Of a DNA stretch of 21,321 nt, positions 7,347 to 14,946 are shown piece after piece. Every line of letters starts with the position of its first letter. The stretch's first letter is position 1. A model generated the notes under the pieces. That model saw only the letters and a list, made by a program, of their open reading frames with translations. It was not told where the DNA came from and did not search any database. Location: positions 1 through 21,321 of the forward strand of contig DEKZ01000054.1 of the NCBI GenBank assembly GCA_002354135.1, read 5' to 3'. The DNA comes from Massilia sp. UBA2709. GTDB taxonomy: Bacteria > Pseudomonadota > Gammaproteobacteria > Burkholderiales > Burkholderiaceae_D. The position numbers and the translations under genes were made by a program.

Positions 7347-7483
7347 CGTAGGGTGGGCGGGTTTCCCGCCCACGCGTTCAGCCGGTGCCAGCACAGCCAT
7401 AGGTGCGCATCCGTGCGTTGAACGCGTGGGCGGCGCAGCGGCAGCGTGGTCATCCGACGGCCGGGTATAGCCGCCCACCCTAC
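7347..7483. repeat. REP/REPIN-like palindromic element, copy 1 (GTAGGGTGGGC family)
   Basis: Two inverted units face each other. The left unit begins CGTAGGGTGGGCGG (7347-7360), folds on itself with CCGCCCACGCGTTCA, and ends at 7380. The right unit is its inverse: TTGAACGCGTGGGCGG at 7419-7434 and CCGCCCACCCTAC at 7471-7483. The same GTAGGGTGGGC core recurs at 13737-13815. It fills most of the gap between hslR and the TetR gene. No coding capacity. Confidence 0.75.
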
Positions 7484-7508
7484 TAGAACCCGACCTCTAA
7501 GTTCCCGT

Positions 7509-7550
7509 TTGACATTCCACGGCCGATAGATAATAGTACGAGCGTTCGGA
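7509..7550 (+). promoter_or_regulatory. Promoter of the TetR/beta-oxidation operon with possible operator
   Basis: A perfect -35 TTGACA (7509-7514) is followed after 17 bp by AATAGT (7532-7537; or TAATAG at 16 bp). The partial palindrome CGAGCGTTCG (7539-7548, four of five pairs) covers the predicted start, a fitting place for autorepression by the TetR protein. The promoter is well supported; the operator is a guess. Confidence 0.5.
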
Positions 7551-7597
7551 TTTTTCGATTCACGCAGGGGACAGTTATCAACACTTCAGCCAAATTC

Positions 7598-8209
7598 ATG
7601 CGCAAGGGCGAGCAGACGCGGGCAGCGATCCTCGACGTCGCGCTCGAGCTGGCCAGCCGCAACGGTCTGGAAGGCCTGACGATCGGCCTGCTCGCCGATC
7701 GCATGAACATGAGCAAATCGGGCGTCTTCGCGCACTTCGGTTCGCGCGAGGACCTGCAGATGGAAGTGCTCAAGCTCTACCATCACCGTTTCGAGCAGGA
7801 AGTCTTTTTCCCCAGTGTGAAAGAGCCGCGCGGCCTGCCGCGCCTGGAGTCGATGTTCGCGCGCTGGCTCAAGCGCGTATCGGTGGAAATTGCATCGGGA
7901 TGCATCTATATCAGCGGCGCGGTGGAGTACGACGACCGTCCCGGCCCGATCCGCGATGCGCTGGTGGCAATGGTGCGCGCGTGGCAGGGCGCATTGCTGC
8001 GCGCCGTGCAGCAGAGCGTCGATGCCGGCGCCCTGCAGCCCGGCACCGACCCGCAGCAGCTGGTCTATGAAATGTACGGGCTGATCCTGGCCCTGCACCA
8101 CGATGCACGTTTCCTGCGTAGTCCCGGCGCCGTCGAACGCGCCCACCGCGGTTTTGCGCGGCTGATCGAGAATTACCGTAATCCCACTCAAGTCACTCAG
8201 GCGGACTAA
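7598..8209 (+). CDS. TetR/AcrR family transcriptional regulator
   Basis: DNA-binding regulator of 203 residues. The N-terminal TetR helix-turn-helix is clear: TRAAILDVALELAS (7-20), LTIGLLADRMNMSKSGVFAHF (27-47), then REDLQMEVL. The C-terminal ligand domain is helical and unremarkable. It sits 44 bases before an acyl-CoA dehydrogenase gene in the same direction, so it probably controls the beta-oxidation operon in response to an acyl-CoA, in the manner of FadR/PsrA-type TetR proteins (inferred). The start is uncertain: ATG 7598 has no ribosome-binding site, while a good AGGGGA (7566-7571) lies five bases before an in-frame ATC at 7577, which would add seven residues. Confidence 0.9.
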   Translation: MRKGEQTRAAILDVALELASRNGLEGLTIGLLADRMNMSKSGVFAHFGSREDLQMEVLKLYHHRFEQEVFFPSVKEPRGLPRLESMFARWLKRVSVEIASGCIYISGAVEYDDRPGPIRDALVAMVRAWQGALLRAVQQSVDAGALQPGTDPQQLVYEMYGLILALHHDARFLRSPGAVERAHRGFARLIENYRNPTQVTQAD

Positions 8210-8253
8210 TCCGCCTTCAGTCACAAACAACTTACCTTCGTCAGGAGAAAACC

Positions 8254-10044
8254 ATGGGTCAGTACGTCGCGCCAATTCGGGATATGCAGTTCGTTCTGCA
8301 CGAATTCCTCAACGTCACCGAAGAGTTCAAGAACTTGCCGGCATACCAGGAGATCGACGCCGACATCATCAACCAGGTGCTGGAAGAAGGCGCGAAATTC
8401 ACGCAGGAAGTGCTGTTCCCGCTGAACCACTCCGGCGACCGCGAAGGCTGCCACTATGACGCCGCCACCAAGAGCGTGACCACGCCGAAGGGCTTCAAGG
8501 AAGCCTACAAGCAGTACGTCGAAGGCGGCTGGGCTGCGCTGGCGTGCGATCCGGAATACGGCGGCCAGGGCCTGCCGGTCTCGCTGAACAACTCGTTCTA
8601 CGAAATGCTGAACTCGGCCAACCAGGCCTGGACCATGTACCCGGGCCTGTCGCACGGCGCCTACGAGTGCCTGAAGGAACACGGCACCGAAGAGCAGAAG
8701 AAGTTCTACCTGCCGAAGCTGGTCTCGGGCGAGTGGACCGGCACCATGTGCCTGACCGAAGCCCACTGCGGCACCGACCTGGGCCTGCTGCGCTCGAAGG
8801 CCGAGCCGCAAGCCGACGGTACCTACAAGATCACCGGCTCGAAGATCTTCATCTCGGCCGGCGAACACGACGTCGCCGAAAACATCGTCCACCTGGTGCT
8901 GGCGCGCCTGCCGGACGCACCGGAAGGCTCGAAGGGCATCTCGCTGTTCCTGGTTCCTAAATTCCTGCCGAACGCCGACGGTTCGATCGGCGAGCGCAAC
9001 CCGATCTTCTGCGGCGCCATCGAAGAAAAGATGGGCATCCACGGCAACGCCACCTGCCAGATGAACCTGGACGGCGCCGTCGGCACCCTGATCGGCCAGC
9101 CGCACAAGGGCCTGAACGCAATGTTCGTGTTCATGAACGCCGCCCGCCTGGGCGTCGGCATGCAGTCGCTGGGCCTGACCGAAGTGGCTTACCAGAACGC
9201 CCTGGTCTACGCCAAGGACCGCATCCAGATGCGTTCGCTGTCGGGCCCGAAGGCGCCGGACAAGCCGGCCGACCCGATCATCGTGCACCCGGACGTGCGC
9301 CGCATGTTGTTGACTGCTAAAGCCTACGCCGAAGGCGCCCGTGCGCTGACCTCGTATATCGCGCTGCAGATCGACCGCGAACTGAACCATCCGGACGAAG
9401 ACGTGCGCAAGGAAGCCGCCGGCGAAGTCGCGCTGCTGACCCCGATCGTCAAGGCCTTCATCACCGACAACGGCTGGATCGCGACCTCGGAAGCGATGCA
9501 GGTCTACGGCGGCCACGGCTACATCAGCGAGTGGGGCATGGAGCAGTACGTGCGCGACGCCCGCATCAACATGATCTACGAAGGCACCAACACCGTGCAG
9601 TCGCTGGACCTGCTGGGCCGTAAGATCCTGATGGACAACGGCGCCAAGCTGCGCGCCTTCGGCGAGAAGATCAAGAACTTCGTCGAAGAGAACGGCCTGG
9701 ACGAGCAACTGTCCGAATTCGTGACCCCGCTGGGCGAGCTCGGTGAAAAAGTCACCAAGCTGACCATGGAAATCGGCATGAAGGCCTTCACCAACCAGGA
9801 CGAAGTCGGCGCCGCCGCCGTGCCTTACCTGCGCGTGGTCGGCCACCTCGTGTTCAGCTACTTCTTCGCCCAGATGGCCAAGATCGCGCTGGAGAAGAAA
9901 GACTCGGGCGACAAGTTCTACGAAGCCAAGCTGCACACCGCGCGCTTCTACTTCGCCCGCCTGTACCCGGAAACCGCCATGCTGATCCGCCAGGCACGTT
10001 CGGGCGCAAGCAACCTGCTGGCGCTCGACGCCGACCTGTTCTAA
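8254..10044 (+). CDS. Acyl-CoA dehydrogenase (large C-terminally extended type)
   Basis: FAD enzyme for the first beta-oxidation step: acyl-CoA to trans-2-enoyl-CoA. Length 596 residues, as in the Burkholderiales acyl-CoA dehydrogenase class with extra N- and C-terminal domains rather than the ~380-residue short enzymes. Motifs: family signature CLTEAHCGTD (166-175), substrate/FAD loop GSKIFISAGEHD (195-206), AMQVYGGHGYISEWGMEQ (414-431) and the catalytic base Glu443 in IYEGTN (441-446). The ribosome-binding site CAGGAGAAAACC precedes the ATG. It is followed after 20 bases by the FadB-type gene and then the thiolase, forming a complete oxidation operon. Chain-length preference cannot be read from the sequence. 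Confidence 0.95.
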   Translation: MGQYVAPIRDMQFVLHEFLNVTEEFKNLPAYQEIDADIINQVLEEGAKFTQEVLFPLNHSGDREGCHYDAATKSVTTPKGFKEAYKQYVEGGWAALACDPEYGGQGLPVSLNNSFYEMLNSANQAWTMYPGLSHGAYECLKEHGTEEQKKFYLPKLVSGEWTGTMCLTEAHCGTDLGLLRSKAEPQADGTYKITGSKIFISAGEHDVAENIVHLVLARLPDAPEGSKGISLFLVPKFLPNADGSIGERNPIFCGAIEEKMGIHGNATCQMNLDGAVGTLIGQPHKGLNAMFVFMNAARLGVGMQSLGLTEVAYQNALVYAKDRIQMRSLSGPKAPDKPADPIIVHPDVRRMLLTAKAYAEGARALTSYIALQIDRELNHPDEDVRKEAAGEVALLTPIVKAFITDNGWIATSEAMQVYGGHGYISEWGMEQYVRDARINMIYEGTNTVQSLDLLGRKILMDNGAKLRAFGEKIKNFVEENGLDEQLSEFVTPLGELGEKVTKLTMEIGMKAFTNQDEVGAAAVPYLRVVGHLVFSYFFAQMAKIALEKKDSGDKFYEAKLHTARFYFARLYPETAMLIRQARSGASNLLALDADLF

Positions 10045-10064
10045 TCGCTTCTAGGGATAAAACC

Positions 10065-12461
10065 ATGACCAATTTCACCGTCAAGAAAGTCGCCGTCCTG
10101 GGCGCGGGCGTGATGGGCGCGCAGATCGCTGCGCACTGCGTCAACGCCAAGGTGCCTGTCGTCCTGTTCGACCTGCCGGCCAAGGAAGGGAACAAGAACG
10201 GCATCGTCCTGAAGGCCATCGAAGGCCTGAAGAAGCTGTCGCCTGCGCCGCTGGGCAACAAGGAAGACGCCGCCCTGATCCAGGTCGCCAACTACGAGGA
10301 CAACCTCGAGCTGCTGGCCGGCTGCGACCTGATCATCGAAGCGATCGCCGAGCGCATGGACTGGAAACACGACCTGTACAAGAAGGTCGCTCCGCACATC
10401 GGCGCCAACGCCATCTTCGCCTCGAACACCTCGGGCCTGTCGATCAACAAGCTGGCCGAAGGATTCGACGACGAGCTGAAGGCGCGCTTCTGCGGCGTGC
10501 ACTTCTTCAACCCGCCGCGCTACATGCACCTGGTCGAACTGATCCCGACCACGGCAACCCGTCCGGAAATCCTCGACCAGCTCGAGACCTTCCTGACCTC
10601 GGTGCTGGGCAAGGGCGTGGTGCGTGCAAAAGACACCCCGAACTTCATCGCCAACCGCGTCGGCATCTTCGGCATGCTGGCCACCATCCACGAAGCCGAG
10701 AAGTTCGGCCTGTCGGTGGACGTGGTCGACGACCTGACCGGCGCCAAGCTGGGCCGCGCGAAATCCGGCACCTTCCGCACCGCCGACGTCGTGGGCCTGG
10801 ATACCATGGGCCACGTCATCAAGACCATGCAGGACACCCTGCAGGACGATCCTTTCTTCAGCCTGTACAAGACGCCTGACGTCCTGGCCAAGCTGATCGA
10901 GAAGGGCGCCCTGGGCCAGAAGGCCGGCGGCGGCTTCTACAAGAAGGTCGGCAAGGACATCCAGCGCCTGGACTTCGCCACCGGCGAATACGTGCCGAGC
11001 GGCGCCAAGGCGGCCGACATCGTCGCGCGCATCCTGAAGGAAAAGGACCCGGTCAAGAAGTTCAAGGCCATGCGTGAATCGACCAACCCGCAGGCGCAGT
11101 TCCTGTGGGCGATCTTCCGCGACGCCTTCCACTACATCGCCTTCCACCTCGACACCATCGCCGACAACGCGCGCGACGTCGACTTCGCCATGCGCTGGGG
11201 CTTCGGCTGGAGCGTCGGTCCGTTCGAGACCTGGCAAGCCGCCGGCTGGACCCAGATCGCGCAGTGGGTGAAGGAAGACATCGACGCCGGCAAGGCGCTG
11301 ACCAACGCACCGCTGCCAGCCTGGGTCTTCGAAGGCCAGGTCGCGGAGAAGGGCGTGCACACCGCCGAGGGTTCGTACTCGGCTTCGAAGAACGCCTATG
11401 TGCCGCGTTCGGACCTGCCGGTCTACCAGCGCCAGGAATTCCGCGCGCCGGTGCTGGGCGCGGGCGGCGCTGACGCCAAGACCGCCGGCACCACCGTGTT
11501 CGAGGACGACTCGGTGCGCCTGTGGCACACCGGCGACGAGGTCCTGATCATCTCGCTCAAGACCAAGATGCACGTCATCGGCGACGGCGTCATCAAGGGC
11601 ATCAAGCGCGGCCTGCTTGAGGCCGAAGCCAACTTCAAGGGCCTGGTCATCTGGAACACCGACGCCACCGAAGGCGGCGCGTTCTCGGCCGGCGCCGACC
11701 TGCAATCGGCCCTGCCGGCCTTCATGACCGGCGGCGCGAAAGCGATGGAGCCGATCGTCAAGGAACTGCAGGACACCTTCATGCAGATGAAGTACTCGAA
11801 CGTCCCGGTCGTGGCGGCGGTTGCCGGCCTGGCCCTGGGCGGCGGCTGCGAGATGGCCCTGCACGCGTCGAAGCGCGTGGCCTCGATCGAGTCCTACATC
11901 GGCCTGGTCGAAGTGGGCGTGGGCCTGGTGCCCGCCGGCGGCGGCCTGAAGGAAGCCGCAGTGCGCGCCTTCACCGAAGCGAAGGGCAACGACATCCTGC
12001 AATTCCTGAAGACCGGTTTCACCAACGCGGCCACCGCGCAGGTGTCGAAGTCGGCGCTGGAAGCGAAGGCGATGGGTTACCTGAAGGAAGACGACATCAT
12101 CGTCTTCAACCCGTACGAACTGCTGCACGTGGCGAAGGTCACCGCGCGCTCGATGTTCGACGCCGGCTACCGCGCTCCGCTGCAGCGCCCGGTGACCGTC
12201 ACCGGCCGCTACGGCTGGGCGACGATCCGCGGCCAGCTGGTCAACATGCGTGACGGCGGCTTCATCTCGGCCTACGACTACCACCTGGGCGACACCATCG
12301 CCGAGATCGTGACCGGCGGCGACGTCGACCAGGGCAGCGTGGTGTCCGAGCAGTGGCTGCTGGACATGGAGCGCAAGGCTTTCATCTCGCTGCTGAACAA
12401 CCCGAAGACGCAAGAGCGGATCATGGGCATGATGCAGACCGGCAAGCCGGTGCGCAACTAA
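10065..12461 (+). CDS. 3-hydroxyacyl-CoA dehydrogenase/enoyl-CoA hydratase bifunctional protein
   Basis: Carries out the second and third beta-oxidation steps. Length 798 residues with the dehydrogenase first and the hydratase last, the order of FadN-type proteins and the reverse of E. coli FadB. The Rossmann NAD site is VAVLGAGVMGAQIAAH (9-24); the dehydrogenase catalytic pair is His146 (GVHFFNPPRYMH) and Glu158 (LVEL). In the C-terminal crotonase part the two hydratase glutamates are present 20 residues apart: Glu596 (GGGCEMAL) and Glu616 (GLVEVGVGLVP), so hydratase activity is expected. AGGGATAAAACC precedes the start. It is between the acyl-CoA dehydrogenase and thiolase genes, with gaps of 20 and 25 bases, and probably forms a complex with the thiolase. 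Confidence 0.95.
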   Translation: MTNFTVKKVAVLGAGVMGAQIAAHCVNAKVPVVLFDLPAKEGNKNGIVLKAIEGLKKLSPAPLGNKEDAALIQVANYEDNLELLAGCDLIIEAIAERMDWKHDLYKKVAPHIGANAIFASNTSGLSINKLAEGFDDELKARFCGVHFFNPPRYMHLVELIPTTATRPEILDQLETFLTSVLGKGVVRAKDTPNFIANRVGIFGMLATIHEAEKFGLSVDVVDDLTGAKLGRAKSGTFRTADVVGLDTMGHVIKTMQDTLQDDPFFSLYKTPDVLAKLIEKGALGQKAGGGFYKKVGKDIQRLDFATGEYVPSGAKAADIVARILKEKDPVKKFKAMRESTNPQAQFLWAIFRDAFHYIAFHLDTIADNARDVDFAMRWGFGWSVGPFETWQAAGWTQIAQWVKEDIDAGKALTNAPLPAWVFEGQVAEKGVHTAEGSYSASKNAYVPRSDLPVYQRQEFRAPVLGAGGADAKTAGTTVFEDDSVRLWHTGDEVLIISLKTKMHVIGDGVIKGIKRGLLEAEANFKGLVIWNTDATEGGAFSAGADLQSALPAFMTGGAKAMEPIVKELQDTFMQMKYSNVPVVAAVAGLALGGGCEMALHASKRVASIESYIGLVEVGVGLVPAGGGLKEAAVRAFTEAKGNDILQFLKTGFTNAATAQVSKSALEAKAMGYLKEDDIIVFNPYELLHVAKVTARSMFDAGYRAPLQRPVTVTGRYGWATIRGQLVNMRDGGFISAYDYHLGDTIAEIVTGGDVDQGSVVSEQWLLDMERKAFISLLNNPKTQERIMGMMQTGKPVRN

Positions 12462-12486
12462 ACGCGGAACAGACAGGACGACCAAC

Positions 12487-13683
12487 ATGAGCAAACAACT
12501 TCAAGACGCATACATCGTCGCAGCGACCCGCACCCCGATCGGCAAGGCGCCCCGCGGCATGTTCAACAAGACCCGCCCGGACGACCTGCTGGTCGCCGCC
12601 ATCAAGGGCGCCATGGCCGCCGTGCCGAACCTGGACCCGGCGCTGATCGTCGACGCCATCGTCGGCTGCTCGTTCCCGGAAGCGGAGCAGGGCTTCAACA
12701 TCGCCCGTAACTCGGTGGTGCTGGCTGGCCTGCCGAACACCGTGGGCGGCGTGACCGTCAACCGCTACTGCGCTTCGGGCATCACGGCTCTCGCCATGGC
12801 GGCGGACCGTATCCGTGTCGGCGAAGCCGACGTGATGATCGCCGGCGGCGTCGAATCGATGTCGATGGTCCCGATGATGGGCCACCACCCGTCGATCAAC
12901 ATGGAGACCTTCAGGGACGAGAACGTGGGCCTGGCCTACGGCATGGGCCTGACGGCCGAGAAAGTGGCGCAGCAGTGGAAAGTGTCGCGCGAAGACCAGG
13001 ACGCCTTCGGCCTGGAATCGCACCGCCGCGCCATCGCTGCACAACAGGCCGGCCTGTTCAAGGACGAGATCACCCCGGTCGAGATCGTCACCCGCACGCC
13101 GAACCTGGCGACCGGTGAAGTCTCGGTCAAGCGCCGCACGGTCGACGCCGACGAAGGCCCGCGCGCCGACGCCAGCATGGAGTCGATGGCCAAGCTGAAG
13201 CCGGTCTTCGCCGCCAAGGGCACCGTCACCGCTGCGACCTCGTCGCAGATGTCGGACGGCGCCGGCGCCCTGATCGTCGTCAGCGAGAAGATCCTGAAGG
13301 AACACAACCTGACCCCGCTGGCCAAGTTCTCCTCGTTCGCCGTGCGCGGCGTGCCGCCGGAGATCATGGGCATCGGTCCGAAGGTCGCGATCCCGGCGGC
13401 CCTGGCCGCCGCCGGCATCTCCCAGGACCAGCTGGACTGGATCGAGCTGAACGAAGCCTTCGCCGCACAGGCGCTGGCCGTGATCCGCGACCTGGGCCTG
13501 GACACCAGCAAGGTCAACCCGATGGGCGGCGCGATTGCACTCGGCCACCCGCTGGGCGCGACCGGCGCGATTCGCGCCGCGACCGTCGTGCACGCACTGC
13601 GCCGCAACAACCTGAAGTACGGCATGGTGACGATGTGCGTCGGCGCCGGCATGGGCGCGGCTGGTATCATCGAGCGCGTTTAA
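12487..13683 (+). CDS. fadA: Acetyl-CoA C-acyltransferase (3-ketoacyl-CoA thiolase)
   Basis: Final beta-oxidation step: thiolytic cleavage of 3-ketoacyl-CoA. 398 residues, the normal thiolase length. The catalytic residues are all visible: nucleophile Cys95 (NRYCASGI), His354 (GHPLGATGAI) and Cys384 (CVGAGMGAAGI), plus NEAFA (322-326). AGGACGACCAAC precedes the ATG. It is the last of three closely spaced genes and completes the acyl-CoA dehydrogenase/FadB set, which favours a beta-oxidation thiolase over a biosynthetic acetoacetyl-CoA thiolase. The palindromic element at 13737 follows. Confidence 0.94.
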   Translation: MSKQLQDAYIVAATRTPIGKAPRGMFNKTRPDDLLVAAIKGAMAAVPNLDPALIVDAIVGCSFPEAEQGFNIARNSVVLAGLPNTVGGVTVNRYCASGITALAMAADRIRVGEADVMIAGGVESMSMVPMMGHHPSINMETFRDENVGLAYGMGLTAEKVAQQWKVSREDQDAFGLESHRRAIAAQQAGLFKDEITPVEIVTRTPNLATGEVSVKRRTVDADEGPRADASMESMAKLKPVFAAKGTVTAATSSQMSDGAGALIVVSEKILKEHNLTPLAKFSSFAVRGVPPEIMGIGPKVAIPAALAAAGISQDQLDWIELNEAFAAQALAVIRDLGLDTSKVNPMGGAIALGHPLGATGAIRAATVVHALRRNNLKYGMVTMCVGAGMGAAGIIERV

Positions 13684-13736
13684 TCCCGATAGCGGCCGTC
13701 TCAACGTGTGCGTTGATGCGGTCTTTACCTATCACT

Positions 13737-13815
13737 GCGTGGGCACGGGGCGCCCACCCTACATGGCATCGACCCGGGTGCCGGCAATCGTAGGGTGGGC
13801 GCCCTGTGCCCACGC
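13737..13815. repeat. REP/REPIN-like palindromic element, copy 2 (near-perfect 26-bp inverted repeat)
   Basis: Arms 13737-13762 and 13790-13815 are 26 bp each and match with one mismatch; both carry the GTAGGGTGGGC core also seen at 7347-7483. The 27-base centre contains ACCCGGGT. It fills the gap between the thiolase and the crotonase-family gene and could fold into a long stem, perhaps weakening read-through from the upstream operon or protecting its 3' end. Confidence 0.85.
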
Positions 13816-13851
13816 TGTTTTTCGTGCCCCGAAAAATCCTGGAGACAGACA

Positions 13852-14625
13852 ATGACGATCCAAACGAACAAACAAAACGGCATCCTCACCATCGAATTCA
13901 ACCGCCTCGAGCGAAAGAACGCGATCACCGGCGCCATGTACCAGACCATGGCCGACGCCCTGCTCGACGCCGAGCAAGATCCTGCCGTGCGCGCCGTCCT
14001 GATCACCGGCAAGCCGGAGATCTTCACCGCCGGCAACGACCTCGACGACTTCCTGAACAACGTCGGCGAAGGCGCCATGACCGAAGACCGCCCGGTGTTC
14101 CAGTTCATGCGCGCGCTGGAAGGCTGCACCAAGCCGGTGGTGGCTGCCGTGGCCGGCGCAGCGGTGGGCATCGGCACCACCATGCTGATGCACTGCGACC
14201 TGGTCTACGCGGCCGACAATGCGAAATTCTCGATGCCCTTCACCCAGCTCGGCCTGTGCCCGGAATTCGCCTCGTCGCTGCTGGTTGCGCAAACGGCCGG
14301 CTACACCCGCGCCGCCGAAAAGCTGATGCTGGGCGAAGCCTTCGGCGCCCAGGAAGCCTTCGAGATGGGCATCGTCGCCCGCGTGCTGCCGGCCGCCGAA
14401 CTGCTGGCCTTCGCGCAGGCGCAGGCCGCGAAACTGGTGGCCTTGCCGGCCGCCTCGATCCGCGCCACCAAGGCGCTGATGAAGCGTCCGCGCGCGGCGA
14501 TCGTGGCGGAGACCATCGGCGTCGAGAACAAGCAGTTCAGCGCCATGCTGGTCGGTCCGGAAGCGAAGGAAGCGTTTACGGCCTTCTTCCAGAAGCGCAA
14601 GCCGGATTTTTCGAAGTTCGATTAA
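13852..14625 (+). CDS. Enoyl-CoA hydratase/isomerase family protein, probably delta3,delta2-enoyl-CoA isomerase
   Basis: Crotonase-fold protein of 257 residues, cytoplasmic. I chose ATG 13852 because CTGGAGACAGAC lies just upstream; the in-frame codons before it run through the palindromic repeat. The oxyanion-hole segments are present (IFTAGNDLDDF, 57-67; AGAAVGIGTT, 101-110). Both hydratase glutamates are missing: position 110 is Thr and position 130 is Phe (SMPFTQLG). Instead Glu138 in LGLCPEFASS sits where peroxisomal-type delta3,delta2-enoyl-CoA isomerases (ECI2/PECI, PF.QLGQSPEGCSS) carry their catalytic Glu. The likely job is moving double bonds of unsaturated acyl-CoAs into the 2-position for the neighbouring FadB-type enzyme. 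Isomerase rather than hydratase is inference from these residues. Confidence 0.88.
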   Translation: MTIQTNKQNGILTIEFNRLERKNAITGAMYQTMADALLDAEQDPAVRAVLITGKPEIFTAGNDLDDFLNNVGEGAMTEDRPVFQFMRALEGCTKPVVAAVAGAAVGIGTTMLMHCDLVYAADNAKFSMPFTQLGLCPEFASSLLVAQTAGYTRAAEKLMLGEAFGAQEAFEMGIVARVLPAAELLAFAQAQAAKLVALPAASIRATKALMKRPRAAIVAETIGVENKQFSAMLVGPEAKEAFTAFFQKRKPDFSKFD

Positions 14626-14642
14626 AGATACTTGCCAGTCCC

Positions 14643-14675
14643 GTAACCGGGCAGGTTGATGACCTGCCTGGTTAC
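14643..14675. terminator. Strong hairpin after the crotonase gene, possible terminator
   Basis: GTAACCGGGCAGGT–TGATG–ACCTGCCTGGTTAC folds into a 14-bp stem with one G/T mismatch, starting 18 bases after the stop codon. There is no T tract after it (GCAATGTCCG), so intrinsic termination is uncertain; it may be a 3'-end stabiliser. It marks the border between the metabolic genes and the T6SS module. Between it and vgrG (14676-14943) I see no gene. Confidence 0.4.
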
Positions 14676-14909
14676 GCAATGTCCGTCTTTCGATCTCAAT
14701 CGTTCCGATCACGGCCATTCACGATCAGACACACCGGACGCTTCGGTCGATATGATCAGCCGGCGGACGGCGCAAGCAGTCCGGTACGCGTCGGCTCCTA
14801 CCTTCAATGCCCTAGGCATAGATTTCCAAGCCTGATCTGGAGCGCTTGCCAGATACACCTGTGCAATGACAAAAATCAAGGCAGTGGCATATCTCCCATG
14901 ACATTGTTT

Positions 14910-14946
14910 CGTGTGAATCTTTTTCTTCGGGAAGAAATTTCACATG
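14910..14946 (+). promoter_or_regulatory. Leader hairpin covering the vgrG ribosome-binding site and start codon
   Basis: An inner stem TTTCTT/AAGAAA (14922-14927 with 14932-14937, loop CGGG) is extended by an outer stem CGTGTGAA/TTCACATG (14910-14917 with 14939-14946, one G-U pair). The asymmetric internal loop is TCTT against T. The structure would bury GGGAAG (14929-14934), the only Shine-Dalgarno-like sequence, and pair the ATG itself (14944-14946). This suggests translational control of vgrG; not tested. Confidence 0.45.

Noticed and set aside
8221..9936. 571-codon minus-strand open frame
   Set aside because: Shadow of the acyl-CoA dehydrogenase gene, no motifs.
10041..12494. 817-codon open frame on the minus strand
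   Set aside because: It is antisense to the clear FadB-type gene; the His/Gln/Arg/Val-rich translation is the usual shadow of a GC-rich coding strand, and it has no recognisable domain.
13795..13851. Upstream start for the isomerase gene
   Set aside because: It would be translated through the palindromic repeat; ATG 13852 has a proper ribosome-binding site and matches the family N-terminus.
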